Assembly: GCA_032718475.1 (NCBI GenBank)
Contig: JAUCBJ010005370.1
Coordinates: 53,952-117,951, forward strand
DNA from: Nemertoderma westbladi
Taxonomy: Eukaryota > Xenacoelomorpha > Nemertodermatida > Nemertodermatidae
Reading direction: 5' to 3'
Length of the DNA: 64,000 nt
The notes beneath the pieces are model-generated. The model was not told where the DNA came from. It worked only from the letters and a program-made list of their open reading frames with translations, and searched no databases. The translations under genes and the position numbers were made by a program. Shown piece after piece: positions 1 to 11,055 of the stretch; the first letter of the stretch is position 1; every line of letters starts with the position of its first letter.

Positions 1-23
1 AGCAGTATAGGCCCTATTATGTA

Positions 24-384
24 TTAAGAATGCTGTGCCGGCTTGTTGACAAAAGTGCGCCTCCACAACTCCCTTACACTCTTACAGCCTTATCAGCCAT
101 GACATTTGCTAGATCATCCGCATCTTCAAGGCCAGTGTCCTTTAAGACAGTAAGAAAGATGCGTCTCAAGAAAGTCATGGGCTGTCCACCATGCTTATTC
201 GCTCCATGAGGTGCACTGGCTGGTCCTCACGGCTTAAAGCGATGTCCTGCAAAGCGGAGGCGGCTTTGTTCTAGTGTCAAGCTTGGGGGAACCAATGACT
301 GAATGAGACACCTCCAACTCCAATGTTATATAGTGTCTGGTTGGAGATGCAGAGATGTGTGCATTGTACTTGACACAGTGAACC
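24..384 (-). mobile_element. Family A (RTE-like) LINE, 3' fragment A1
   Basis: The reverse strand matches the C-terminal reverse-transcriptase coding region of the family A copies at 17.7 kb and 59.5 kb, including the stretches for QNRLRFAGHC and RRILKDTGL, but carries several small indels and substitutions. It is an old 3' fragment with no open frame. Its 3' end is replaced by unrelated sequence and lacks the (TAG)n tail seen in other copies. Only the match to other copies in this window supports the call. Confidence 0.8.
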
Positions 385-771
385 TAATCAAAACAATTAG
401 TCAATAAATCAACATAATCAATCACATAATAGGTTACAGTTTACAGTAGTCTTATTTTTGCCATACGAAAATACCACAGGTATGGCAGTATGGGTATGAA
501 TGAACTATACAGCTATAACTCAACTACGCTACCGCGGTATACACCGCTAAGGCAGTAAGGCTACCGCAAAGCTATACCACTACCGCAAAAAGTAACTACT
601 AATGTCTGACTGTACGTGCGATCCCTGTTTATATAATACATAATAATTAATTTGATCATTAAAATAATGTTGCATTGTAATTATGTAATATATATGTACT
701 GATACGGGATGCAGTTTTGATTTAAATACCGATATACAGTATGGCAGCATGGGTACACTTGGAGTTGTACT

Positions 772-799
772 AAAGTCCAATATTGCAATATTGGACTTT
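772..799. repeat. Perfect 28-bp palindrome
   Basis: Each half reads AAAGTCCAATATTG and the second half is its exact reverse complement, with no spacer. Related arms (TTGGACTTGAAGTCCAA type) recur over the next 55 bases. Function unknown; a relic of a foldback element is possible. Confidence 0.85.
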
Positions 800-1149
800 G
801 GAGTCCAAAATTGGACTTGAAGTCTAAAATTGGACTTGAAGTCCAATTTTTGACTTCTCACCGACTGACAGACAATACACAATTAAATGGCACACTACTG
901 CACTCTGCACTACATACTGACATACAATACATAATTAACCACATGACCACCCACTACAATACACAATTAACTGGTACACGACCATACATAAAGCTGTAAA
1001 GTGATATTGTAATTTTCTCCGAAATGGCGCCTCATACCTGCATACAACTGTACAACACATTTGACAGTACACAGTAAGGCCTATCTGCCTATGCCTAACC
1101 TAAACAGCTAAACGCTAAATGTAGGCCTGTCAGCCTGTAGGCCTACTTT

Positions 1150-1301
1150 CAGACCTTAAGTTTTGCTGAGTATAGGCTAACACAATGTCAATAGTTGAAT
1201 GAATTAAATGGCCTTGTATACAGTATGGCAGACCTTAGTTTTGCTGATTATAACACAATGTCAATAGTTGAATGAATTAAATGGCCTTGTGTACAGTATG
1301 G
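1150..1301. repeat. Two-copy tandem duplication, 79 and 73 bp
   Basis: Units 1150-1228 and 1229-1301 both start CAGACCTTA and end GTACAGTATGG-like, differing by short deletions and a few substitutions. No coding potential is seen. Confidence 0.8.
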
Positions 1302-1496
1302 TTTCTTAATTTCAATAGATTCAACAATCACGGCAGTACGGTAAGTAGCAGATAGGCCTGGCCTACCTACATACTGACATAGTACAAAGTACAGTCCATT
1401 CCACCAAGCACTGAAGCATTTTTAAACTGACGTCGGAAGTGAAATCTACGACCACAAAATCATACATTATCCATCCATCATAATTTTAGTAAGGTG

Positions 1497-1757
1497 ATAA
1501 GATAAGATAAGATAATTCTTTTATTCACAAATACTTATAAGCCTTATCAGGGCTACGAAGGCAGTATACGCAATACATAGTACACGATACTGATAATTAA
1601 GGTGAATATAAAGCCTCTATAAACAAACATATTTGTCTTAGACAGACTGACTTAACTACGGTGGACCGCCTCGCCCTATGTAAAATTAAGGATTTTAATA
1701 TACAGTAGATATATAGTACAGAAAACATATTAAGAGTTAGGTAAGGTATTAAGGGTA
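1497..1757 (-). mobile_element. Probable 3' end of a LINE with (TTATC)n tail
   Basis: On the reverse strand the sequence ends AATAAAAGAATTATC followed by repeated TTATC units (forward strand GATAA repeats at 1497-1513). This is the usual form of a CR1/L2-type 3' untranslated end. No coding part is visible; the body may have been displaced by the minisatellite that follows. The clade cannot be assigned. Confidence 0.35.
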
Positions 1758-4700
1758 AGCCAGAGATAGTTTCACCCCTCCTACTTGCTGGGTTAGCCAG
1801 AGATAGTTTCACCCCTCCTACTTGCTGGGTTAGCCAGAGATAGTTTCACCCCTCCTACTTGCTGGGTTAGCCACAGATAGTTTCACCCCTCCTACTAGCT
1901 GGGTTAGCCAGAGATAGTTTCACCCCTCCTACTTGCTGGGTTAGCCACAGATAGTTTCACCCCTCCTACTTGCTGGGTTAGCCAGAGATAGTTTCACCCC
2001 TCCTACTTGCTGGGTTAGCCACAGATAGTTTCACCCCTCCTACTTGCTGGGTTAGCCACAGATAGTTTCACCCCTCCTACTTGCTGGGTTAGCCACAGAT
2101 AGTTTCACCCCTCCTACTTGCTGGGTTAGCCACAGATAGTTTCACCCCTCCTACTTGCTGGGTTAGCCAGAGATAGTTTCACCCCTCCTACTTGCTGGGT
2201 TAGCCACAGATAGTTTCACCCCTCCTACTTGCTGGGTTAGCCACAGATAGTTTCACCCCTCCTACTTGCTGGGTTAGCCACAGATAGTTTCACCCCTCCT
2301 ACTTGCTGGGTTAGCCACAGATAGTTTCACCCCTCCTACTTGCTGGGTTAGCCAACAGATAGTTTCACCCCTCCTACTTGCTGGGTTAGCCAGAGATAGT
2401 TTCACCCCTCCTACTTGCTGGGTTAGCCAGAGATAGTTTCACCCCTCCTACTTGCTGGGTTAGCCAGAGATAGTTTCACCCCTCCTACTTGCTGGGTTAG
2501 CCACAGATAGTTTCACCCCTCCTACTTGCTGGGTTAGCCACAGATAGTTTCACCCCTCCTACTTGCTGGGTTAGCCACAGATAGTTTCACCCCTCCTACT
2601 TGCTGGGTTAGCCAGAGATAGTTTCACCCCTCCTACTTGCTGGGTTAGCCAGAGATAGTTTCACCCCTCCTACTTGCTGGGTTAGCCAGAGATAGTTTCA
2701 CCCCTCCTACTTGCTGGGTTAGCCAGAGATAGTTTCACCCCTCCTACTTGCTGTGTTAGCCACAGATAGTTTCACCCCTCCTACTTGCTGGGTTAGCCAC
2801 AGATAGTTTCACCCCTCCTACTTGCTGGGTTAGCCAGAGATAGTTTCACCCCTCCTACTTGCTGGGTTAGCCAGAGATAGTTTCACCCCTCCTACTTGCT
2901 GGGTTAGCCAGAGATAGTTTCACCCCTCCTACTTGCTGGGTTAGCCAGAGATAGTTTCACCCCTCCTACTTGCTGGGTTAGCCACAGATAGTTTCACCCC
3001 TCCTACTTGCTGGGTTAGCCAGAGATAGTTTCACCCCTCCTACTTGCTGGGTTAGCCAGAGATAGTTTCACCCCTCCTACTTGCTGGGTTAGCCAGAGAT
3101 AGTTTCACCCCTCCTACTTGCTGGGTTAGCCAGAGATAGTTTCACCCCTCCTACTTGCTGGGTTAGCCACAGATAGTTTCACCCCTCCTACTTGCTGGGT
3201 TAGCCAGAGATAGTTTCACCCCTCCTACTTGCTGGGTTAGCCAGAGATAGTTTCACCCCTCCTACTTGCTGGGTTAGCCACAGATAGTTTCACCCCTCCT
3301 ACTTGCTGGGTTAGCCAGAGATAGTTTCACCCCTCCTACTTGCTGGGTTAGCCACAGATAGTTTCACCCCTCCTACTTGCTGGGTTAGCCAGAGATAGTT
3401 TCACCCCTCCTACTTGCTGGGTTAGCCAGAGATAGTTTCACCCCTCCTACTTGCTGGGTTAGCCACAGATAGTTTCACCCCTCCTACTTGCTGGGTTAGC
3501 CAGAGATAGTTTCACCCCTCCTACTTGCTGGGTTAGCCACAGATAGTTTCACCCCTCCTACTTGCTGGGTTAGCCAGAGATAGTTTCACCCCTCCTACTT
3601 GCTGGGTTAGCCAGAGATAGTTTCACCCCTCCTACTTGCTGGGTTAGCCAGAGATAGTTTCACCCCTCCTACTTGCTGGGTTAGCCACAGATAGTTTCAC
3701 CCCTCCTACTTGCTGGGTTAGCCAGAGATAGTTTCACCCCTCCTACTTGCTGGGTTAGCCACAGATAGTTTCACCCCTCCTACTTGCTGGGTTAGCCAGA
3801 GATAGTTTCACCCCTCCTACTTGCTGGGTTAGCCAGAGATAGTTTCACCCCTCCTACTTGCTGGGTTAGCCACAGATAGTTTCACCCCTCCTACTTGCTG
3901 GGTTAGCCACGAGATAGTTTCACCCCTCCTACTTGCTGGGTTAGCCACAGATAGTTTCACCCCTCCTACTTGCTGGGTTAGCCACAGATAGTTTCACCCC
4001 TCCTACTTGCTGGGTTAGCCAGAGATAGTTTCACCCCTCCTACTTGCTGGGTTAGCCACAGATAGTTTCACCCCTCCTACTTGCTGGGTTAGCCAGAGAT
4101 AGTTTCACCCCTCCTACTTGCTGGGTTAGCCAGAGATAGTTTCACCCCTCCTACTTGCTGGGTTAGCCAGAGATAGTTTCACCCCTCCTACTTGCTGGGT
4201 TAGCCAGAGATAGTTTCACCCCTCCTACTTGCTGGGTTAGCCAGAGATAGTTTCACCCCTCCTACTTGCTGGGTTAGCCAGAGATAGTTTCACCCCTCCT
4301 ACTTGCTGGGTTAGCCAGAGATAGTTTCACCCCTCCTACTTGCTGGGTTAGCCAGAGATAGTTTCACCCCTCCTACTTGCTGGGTTAGCCAGAGATAGTT
4401 TCACCCCTCCTACTTGCTGGGTTAGCCAGAGATAGTTTCACCCCTCCTACTTGCTGGGTTAGCCAGAGATAGTTTCACCCCTCCTACTTGCTGGGTTAGC
4501 CAGAGATAGTTTCACCCCTCCTACTTGCTGGGTTAGCCAGAGATAGTTTCACCCCTCCTACTTGCTGGGTTAGCCAGAGATAGTTTCACCCCTCCTACTT
4601 GCTGGGTTAGCCACAGATAGTTTCACCCCTCCTACTTGCTGGGTTAGCCAGAGATAGTTTCACCCCTCCTACTTGCTGGGTTAGCCAGAGATAGTTTCAC

Positions 4701-7700
4701 CCCTCCTACTTGCTGGGTTAGCCAGAGATAGTTTCACCCCTCCTACTTGCTGGGTTAGCCAGAGATAGTTTCACCCCTCCTACTTGCTGGGTTAGCCAGA
4801 GATAGTTTCACCCCTCCTACTTGCTGGGTTAGCCAGAGATAGTTTCACCCCTCCTACTTGCTGGGTTAGCCAGAGATAGTTTCACCCCTCCTACTTGCTG
4901 GGTTAGCCAGAGATAGTTTCACCCCTCCTACTTGCTGGGTTAGCCAGAGATAGTTTCACCCCTCCTACTTGCTGGGTTAGCCAGAGATAGTTTCACCCCT
5001 CCTACTTGCTGGGTTAGCCAGAGATAGTTTCACCCCTCCTACTTGCTGGGTTAGCCAGAGATAGTTTCACCCCTCCTACTTGCTGGGTTAGCCAGAGATA
5101 GTTTCACCCCTCCTACTTGCTGGGTTAGCCAGAGATAGTTTCACCCCTCCTACTTGCTGGGTTAGCCAGAGATAGTTTCACCCCTCCTACTTGCTGGGTT
5201 AGCCAGAGATAGTTTCACCCCTCCTACTTGCTGGGTTAGCCAGAGATAGTTTCACCCCTCCTACTTGCTGGGTTAGCCAGAGATAGTTTCACCCCTCCTA
5301 CTTGCTGGGTTAGCCAGAGATAGTTTCACCCCTCCTACTTGCTGGGTTAGCCAGAGATAGTTTCACCCCTCCTACTTGCTGGGTTAGCCAGAGATAGTTT
5401 CACCCCTCCTACTTGCTGGGTTAGCCAGAGATAGTTTCACCCCTCCTACTTGCTGGGTTAGCCAGAGATAGTTTCACCCCTCCTACTTGCTGGGTTAGCC
5501 AGAGATAGTTTCACCCCTCCTACTTGCTGGGTTAGCCAGAGATAGTTTCACCCCTCCTACTTGCTGGGTTAGCCAGAGATAGTTTCACCCCTCCTACTTG
5601 CTGGGTTAGCCAGAGATAGTTTCACCCCTCCTACTTGCTGGGTTAGCCAGAGATAGTTTCACCCCTCCTACTTGCTGGGTTAGCCAGAGATAGTTTCACC
5701 CCTCCTACTTGCTGGGTTAGCCAGAGATAGTTTCACCCCTCCTACTTGCTGGGTTAGCCAGAGATAGTTTCACCCCTCCTACTTGCTGGGTTAGCCAGAG
5801 ATAGTTTCACCCCTCCTACTTGCTGGGTTAGCCACAGATAGTTTCACCCCTCCTACTTGCTGGGTTAGCCAGAGATAGTTTCACCCCTCCTACTTGCTGG
5901 GTTAGCCAGAGATAGTTTCACCCCTCCTACTTGCTGGGTTAGCCAGAGATAGTTTCACCCCTCCTACTTGCTGGGTTAGCCAGAGATAGTTTCACCCCTC
6001 CTACTTGCTGGGTTAGCCAGAGATAGTTTCACCCCTCCTACTTGCTGGGTTAGCCAGAGATAGTTTCACCCCTCCTACTTGCTGGGTTAGCCAGAGATAG
6101 TTTCACCCCTCCTACTTGCTGGGTTAGCCAGAGATAGTTTCACCCCTCCTACTTGCTGGGTTAGCCAGAGATAGTTTCACCCCTCCTACTTGCTGGGTTA
6201 GCCAGAGATAGTTTCACCCCTCCTACTTGCTGGGTTAGCCAGAGATAGTTTCACCCCTCCTACTTGCTGGGTTAGCCAGAGATAGTTTCACCCCTCCTAC
6301 TTGCTGGGTTAGCCAGAGATAGTTTCACCCCTCCTACTTGCTGGGTTAGCCAGAGATAGTTTCACCCCTCCTACTTGCTGGGTTAGCCAGAGATAGTTTC
6401 ACCCCTCCTACTTGCTGGGTTAGCCAGAGATAGTTTCACCCCTCCTACTTGCTGGGTTAGCCAGAGATAGTTTCACCCCTCCTACTTGCTGGGTTAGCCA
6501 GAGATAGTTTCACCCCTCCTACTTGCTGGGTTAGCCAGAGATAGTTTCACCCCTCCTACTTGCTGGGTTAGCCAGAGATAGTTTCACCCCTCCTACTTGC
6601 TGGGTTAGCCACAGATAGTTTCACCCCTCCTACTTGCTGGGTTAGCCAGAGATAGTTTCACCCCTCCTACTTGCTGGGTTAGCCAGAGATAGTTTCACCC
6701 CTCCTACTTGCTGGGTTAGCCAGAGATAGTTTCACCCCTCCTACTTGCTGGGTTAGCCAGAGATAGTTTCACCCCTCCTACTTGCTGGGTTAGCCAGAGA
6801 TAGTTTTACCCCTCCTACTTGCTGGGTTAGCCAGAGATAGTTTCACCCCTCCTACTTGCTGGGTTAGCCAGAGATAGTTAAACCCCTCCTACTTGCTGGG
6901 TTAGCCAGAGATAGTTTCACCCCTCCTACTTGCTGGGTTAGCCAGAGATAGTTTCACCCCTCCTACTTGCTGGGTTAGCCAGAGATAGTTTCACCCCTCC
7001 TACTTGCTGGGTTAGCCAGAGATAGTTTCACCCCTCCTACTTGCTGGGTTAGCCAGAGATAGTTTCACCCCTCCTACTTGCTGGGTTAGCCACAGATAGT
7101 TTCACCCCTCCTACTTGCTGGGTTAGCCAGAGATAGTTTCACCCCTCCTACTTGCTGGGTTAGCCAGAGATAGTTTCACCCCTCCTACTTGCTGGGTTAG
7201 CCAGAGATAGTTTCACCCCTCCTACTTGCTGGGTTAGCCAGAGATAGTTTCACCCCTCCTACTTGCTGGGTTAGCCAGAGATAGTTTCACCCCTCCTACT
7301 TGCTGGGTTAGCCAGAGATAGTTTCAACCCTCCTACTTGCTGGGTTAGCCACAGATAGTTTCACCCCTCCTACTTGCTGGGTTAGCCAGAGATAGTTTCA
7401 CCCCTCCTACTTGCTGGGTTAGCCAGAGATAGTTTCACCCCTCCTACTTGCTGGGTTAGCCAGAGATAGTTTCACCCCTCCTACTTGCTGGGTTAGCCAG
7501 AGATAGTTTCACCCCTCCTACTTGCTGGGTTAGCCACAGATAGTTTCACCCCTCCTACTTGCTGGGTTAGCCACAGATAGTTTCACCCCTCCTACTTGCT
7601 GGGTTAGCCAGAGATAGTTTCACCCCTCCTACTTGCTGGGTTAGCCAGAGATAGTTTCACCCCTCCTACTTGCTGGGTTAGCCACAGATAGTTTCAACCC

Positions 7701-7944
7701 TCCTACTTGCTGGGTTAGCCACAGATAGTTTCACCCCTCCTACTTGCTGGGTTAGCCACAGATAGTTTCACCCCTCCTACTTGCTGGGTTAGCCAGAGAT
7801 AGTTTCACCCCTCCTACTTGCTGGGTTAGCCAGAGATAGTTTCACCCCTCCTACTTGCTGGATTAGCCAGAGATAGTTTCACCCCTCCTACTTGCTGGGT
7901 TAGCCAGAGATAGTTTCACCCCTCCTACTTGCTGGGTTAGCCAC
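1755..7944. repeat. 37-bp minisatellite array, about 167 copies
   Basis: The unit begins GAGATAGTTTCACCCCTCCT and ends TGCTGGGTTAGCCA; the period is exactly 37 bases. Units differ mainly at one site (CCAGAGA versus CCACAGA). G- and C-type units are mixed in the first 2.4 kb, while about 4090-5830 is almost pure G-type, suggesting recent local expansion. Rare variants include GTTAAACCCC near 6880 and TTTCAACCC near 7325 and 7690. There are no spacers between units, so it is not a CRISPR array. Each unit holds one GGGTTAG, but not in telomeric tandem form. Confidence 0.97.
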
Positions 7945-8119
7945 AATTTTATTTTCGCTTTCAATCTTATGTTTGAAAAAAGTATCTCCATCGATAATGT
8001 TAATATTAAGCTACTACCTACTGTATGTAGAGAATGTGTTAGCAACAACATTAAACATTCTAGAATATTATGTTTTATGTAATTATTAACAATTATATAA
8101 TGCAAAACATTGCAGTAAT
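7945..8119. other. AT-rich segment between minisatellite and family A fragment
   Basis: No gene or known element recognised. The sequence may be the rest of the unit into which the minisatellite expanded. Confidence 0.4.
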
Positions 8120-8520
8120 CCCACCCTGTGGAATGGCAAACCAGGGTGCGGTATTTGCCACGAGAGCTGACTCGGCAAAAAAGCACCCCCAACCCCCCAA
8201 TATGGATTACATTAGCAATGCGGAGGTCCAGCCACTAGAGGCCAGTGGATGATGACCTTTCTGGCCCAAACCCTGGGTCACCAGGGAGGCTAGATTGTGA
8301 AGGGGAGAGGGATTCTGGAGTTGGAGGCTACTCTCATGTTCCACCCCGACCGACAAAGCCATTGGTGAATCTGAGGCAAGTCACTAGACTAGCTTCAGTA
8401 AACACCCTAACACTCGGGTCCCCAATGCGACAAGGTGAGCTGACTGCCTTGGCAGATAAGCTTTCTCTTAGTGCAGTGGGTGTTCAAGAGCACCGAATGC
8501 AGACTGGACAGACTGATGAG
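8120..8520 (+). mobile_element. Family A 5' fragment A6, internally deleted
   Basis: Matches the 5' end of the family A copy at 35.3-35.8 kb: the paired hairpins before the start codon, the start MDYISNAEVQPLEASG, and the beginning of the endonuclease domain (TRLASVNTLTLGSP to VGVQEHRMQTGQTDE). About 110 bases present in the other copy, after EASG, are missing here and the frame shifts. It stops abruptly after the codon for DE. Non-functional fragment. Confidence 0.85.
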
Positions 8521-8572
8521 GTTCTAATTGAGAATAGGAAAATGCAAAATTTGTTAACCCATCCAGACATGA

Positions 8573-8661
8573 GTTGTAGTGTAGTGTATTGTAGTGTAGT
8601 GTAGTGTAGTGTAGTGTAGTGTAGTGTAGTGTAGTGTAGTGTATTGTAGTGTAGTGTAGTG
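8573..8661. repeat. (GTAGT)n microsatellite
   Basis: About 17 copies of the pentamer GTAGT with two ATT interruptions (GTATT) near each end. Confidence 0.95.
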
Positions 8662-9426
8662 AACTAAAAATATCTCAGAACCAGAGAGAAATTACGCAAG
8701 TTAAAAAAATATTTATATTAATTAATTTGTTTATATCGAATAATTATATGTTTTACTAAATAAACAAATTAAAAAGCACATACTATTAGTAGTTTAGTGT
8801 ATGTTTATATAAATATAAATGTATGCATATGTATTCAAGCATGCCCAGATTTGGTAGGTGGTAGTATCATGGTGACCTAGAACTGCAGTTCTAAAACACC
8901 TTGGGCTCCGATTTATTTACACAACTCAATATGTTCGTTCGTGTAACAAATTATCGCGAATCACGAATAGTCGCACAGTAAAGGTGTCACTTTAAACAAA
9001 ATTATGGAAATAATTGTTGTTATGCACCATTTAGGAAAAAAATTATCACATATTATAAAGATATAAAGAACAGTAAGCGAATGTGTACAGTACATTCATA
9101 CTGTAATCCTTCAAAGGCGTCTATAATTCGGTAATGTATTTTCCATGTTCACGATTTCCCAATACCGTCCAATAATTATCAATTAAACATTATAAAGCCA
9201 TCCACATGTCTGAGACCGAATACCGAATAACAATTGTGTCTCATATATCGTTGTAGTCCACAGTTTCACAGTACAGCATTGTGTGTTATGTCTAAAGTTT
9301 GAGTGGAAAGTTATATAGAAAAATTACCGCATTAACTATTAACTGAATAAATTATTAATTTGAAATTGTATATTATTGTTCCTGCTTATACATATGGTTA
9401 TGCTTCTTTGAAATCTGAAATTACCA
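8662..9426. other. AT-rich stretch, no gene seen
   Basis: No coding sequence recognised. The last part may be the 5' untranslated region of element C, whose first open frame starts at 9427. Confidence 0.4.
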
Positions 9427-9880
9427 TTGAAACGACTGTGTAGGAATCCAGAGCACACTATGACGGAGGATCGCAGTGTCGGTAGGCCATCGGTCTTTGA
9501 TACATCTGTAAACACCAGGCCGCGTGAGATCTCCGAACTTCACCGCCTCTCTATAACTTCGCTAAAATCAATTTCGAAGGATGATTTAATTAAGTCGATT
9601 AAGGGGTGGGGACAGGGGGTACTAGCAGATACTAGCAGAACATCTACTAGCAGATGTTACAATGCTTATTGATATTGAAAAGCTGCTGGATCGCAAGTTA
9701 TTGAAAATGGAAACATCACTTACGACAAAATTCCAGTCTATGAGATATGCAACCTTCTTAGAGAACAAAAAGCCCTGAAGGACACAGTATTACAGCAACA
9801 GATTTTTATCGAGGGCATTGCTCGTGAACGCCGCGCATGTAATGTGGTAATCCGTGGCCTGCCTGATGAAGGACAGGTGC
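9427..9880 (+). mobile_element. Family C non-LTR element, ORF1 first part
   Basis: After MTEDRSVGRPSVFDTSV and a degraded stretch, another frame reads EKLLDRKLLKMETSLTTKF, a gap, then ALKDTVLQQQIFIEGIARER and CNVVIRGLPDEGQ. This is the coiled-coil followed by the NVVIRGLPE-type start of an RNA-binding domain, typical of LINE ORF1 proteins. The frame is broken near 9670. The likely continuation (DPVTLSVGGTSPSNLKDKV) begins at 14913, so the intervening 5 kb is insertion. Family C is a separate lineage from A, B and D; its clade is not assigned. Confidence 0.65.
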
Positions 9881-10342
9881 TATCTGTTAGCGTATTCAAT
9901 TCCGCTAACCACCCCACACAAAGTTAGAAGAGCAGGAGGTTTAAGCAATATTGGGAGCACGAGGTTGATTACCAATACACCTCGTGTCACCCCAATAAAC
10001 GGGGATAACAGGCCCCAAGGGAACACACAGCGGGGGTCAGAGGTTACACCTCCGGGAGGGAGAGAGTAATAGCAGCAGGGGGAAACACTCCCAGGGAAAT
10101 GGGAGGGTGAGAAGTGAGTTATTAGCCAATGGGGGGAAGGCATCAGCTGAGTAATGTAACACGGCCAACCTGTGCAATATATTACCGGTCGTTGTTGCCA
10201 ATTTCATTCACTTTAGTGAGTCAGTTAGTTAGGGTAGTACCGGAACTCTAATCACCATCTCTGTCTACTGCCATACAATATTCAGCCATTTTACCAGTAT
10301 GGTATATCACCATCAACCGACTGTGCTATATTACCATTTATT
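9881..10342. other. Unidentified insert left of the LTR element
   Basis: This lies between the broken family C ORF1 and the LTR element's target duplication. Together with 14809-14900 it seems to be an older insertion into C that then received the LTR element. No terminal repeats or coding sequence were recognised. A short inverted pair, GTTAGCG and CGCTAAC-like, sits near 9895-9915. Confidence 0.35.
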
Positions 10343-10346
10343 ATAT

Positions 10347-10610
10347 TGAAGGGATGACAATCCCATCAAAATACAGAATCGTAATATCGAGTATAATAAT
10401 CAAATATATAAATCGTGCAGAGAAGGTCAATGAGCAAGCAGTATGTGGATGTATGTAATACTGCAGTACTGTAATAGTAGGCCTAGGTAGATCAGTACTG
10501 AAGTGCGTACAGCAGTACTGCATGGCAGTCCGTCCTATATAATAATGAGGCCCAGACTCAGTTAGGTCCCCTTGGTGAGGGTGCGAGTCCTGGTAAAGTG
10601 GAACGCTACA
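10347..10610 (-). repeat. 3' LTR of gypsy element
   Basis: 264 bp, bounded by TG and CA. It matches 14541-14804 with about seven substitutions and no indel seen. On the element's own strand it is the downstream LTR. Confidence 0.95.
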
Positions 10611-10641
10611 TCCTGAGCATCCTGATACGAACATCCTGAGT

Positions 10642-11055
10642 TTACGGGGCAAATCGGTCTGGCTGATGGAGGTTTCGTCCCGAGCGAGATGTGGCCGGGG
10701 TTTGTGGAATGACTGTCGGTTGTGGGGCGGGCTGTGGTTTGTGCTCTATTGCGGGCGTGTCGGTTGTCGCGACGCCGCGGGCGATTTTAAGGTGGTCGAC
10801 CGAGACCGTGTTTCGTCGTCGCCCAACCTGTATTTCAAAAGTTTTGGGTCCGGGTTTAAGAACGGGGAAAGGCCCGGAATAGGGTTGTTGTAAAGGAGTT
10901 CTGTGGCCGTGGCGCCGTACATAAACAAAGTCGGCGCCTTGTAGGTTTGGCGGGACATGGTCGATGGGTGTGCCATGGAACTCGGTGGTGGGTGGTTTCA
11001 GGTTGCGCATATCGTCCTGGAGTTGTCGGACGAAGTTCGACGAGGGGGTTGACAA
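10642..11055 (-). pseudogene. Displaced pol C-terminus (GPF module)
   Basis: Continues pol after the 43-bp duplication, in a different frame. It reads FVYVRRHGHRTPLQQPYSGPF, then PVLKPGPKTFEIQVG and VSVDHLKIA, which is the GPY/F module at the end of gypsy integrases, followed by a Pro-rich tail ending RNLHQPDRFAP. The stop lies about 31 bases before the 3' LTR. Confidence 0.85.

Larger units (their letters stand above)
385..1494. other. AT-rich stretch without a recognisable gene
   Basis: No convincing coding sequence. It holds a perfect 28-bp palindrome at 772-799, followed by short direct and inverted copies of GGACTTGAAGTCC-like sequence to about 855, and a tandem duplication at 1150-1301. 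Short open frames here look like chance. Confidence 0.6.

Noticed and set aside
580-999. Short frames of 60-100 codons near the left end
   Set aside because: No start context, domain or repeat support; consistent with chance in AT-rich DNA.
1755-7944. CRISPR-like regular repeats with a 37-bp period
   Set aside because: Units are directly adjacent with no spacers, and the context is an animal genome; it is a minisatellite.
1755-7944. Telomeric repeat
   Set aside because: GGGTTAG occurs once per 37-bp unit, not in tandem hexamers.
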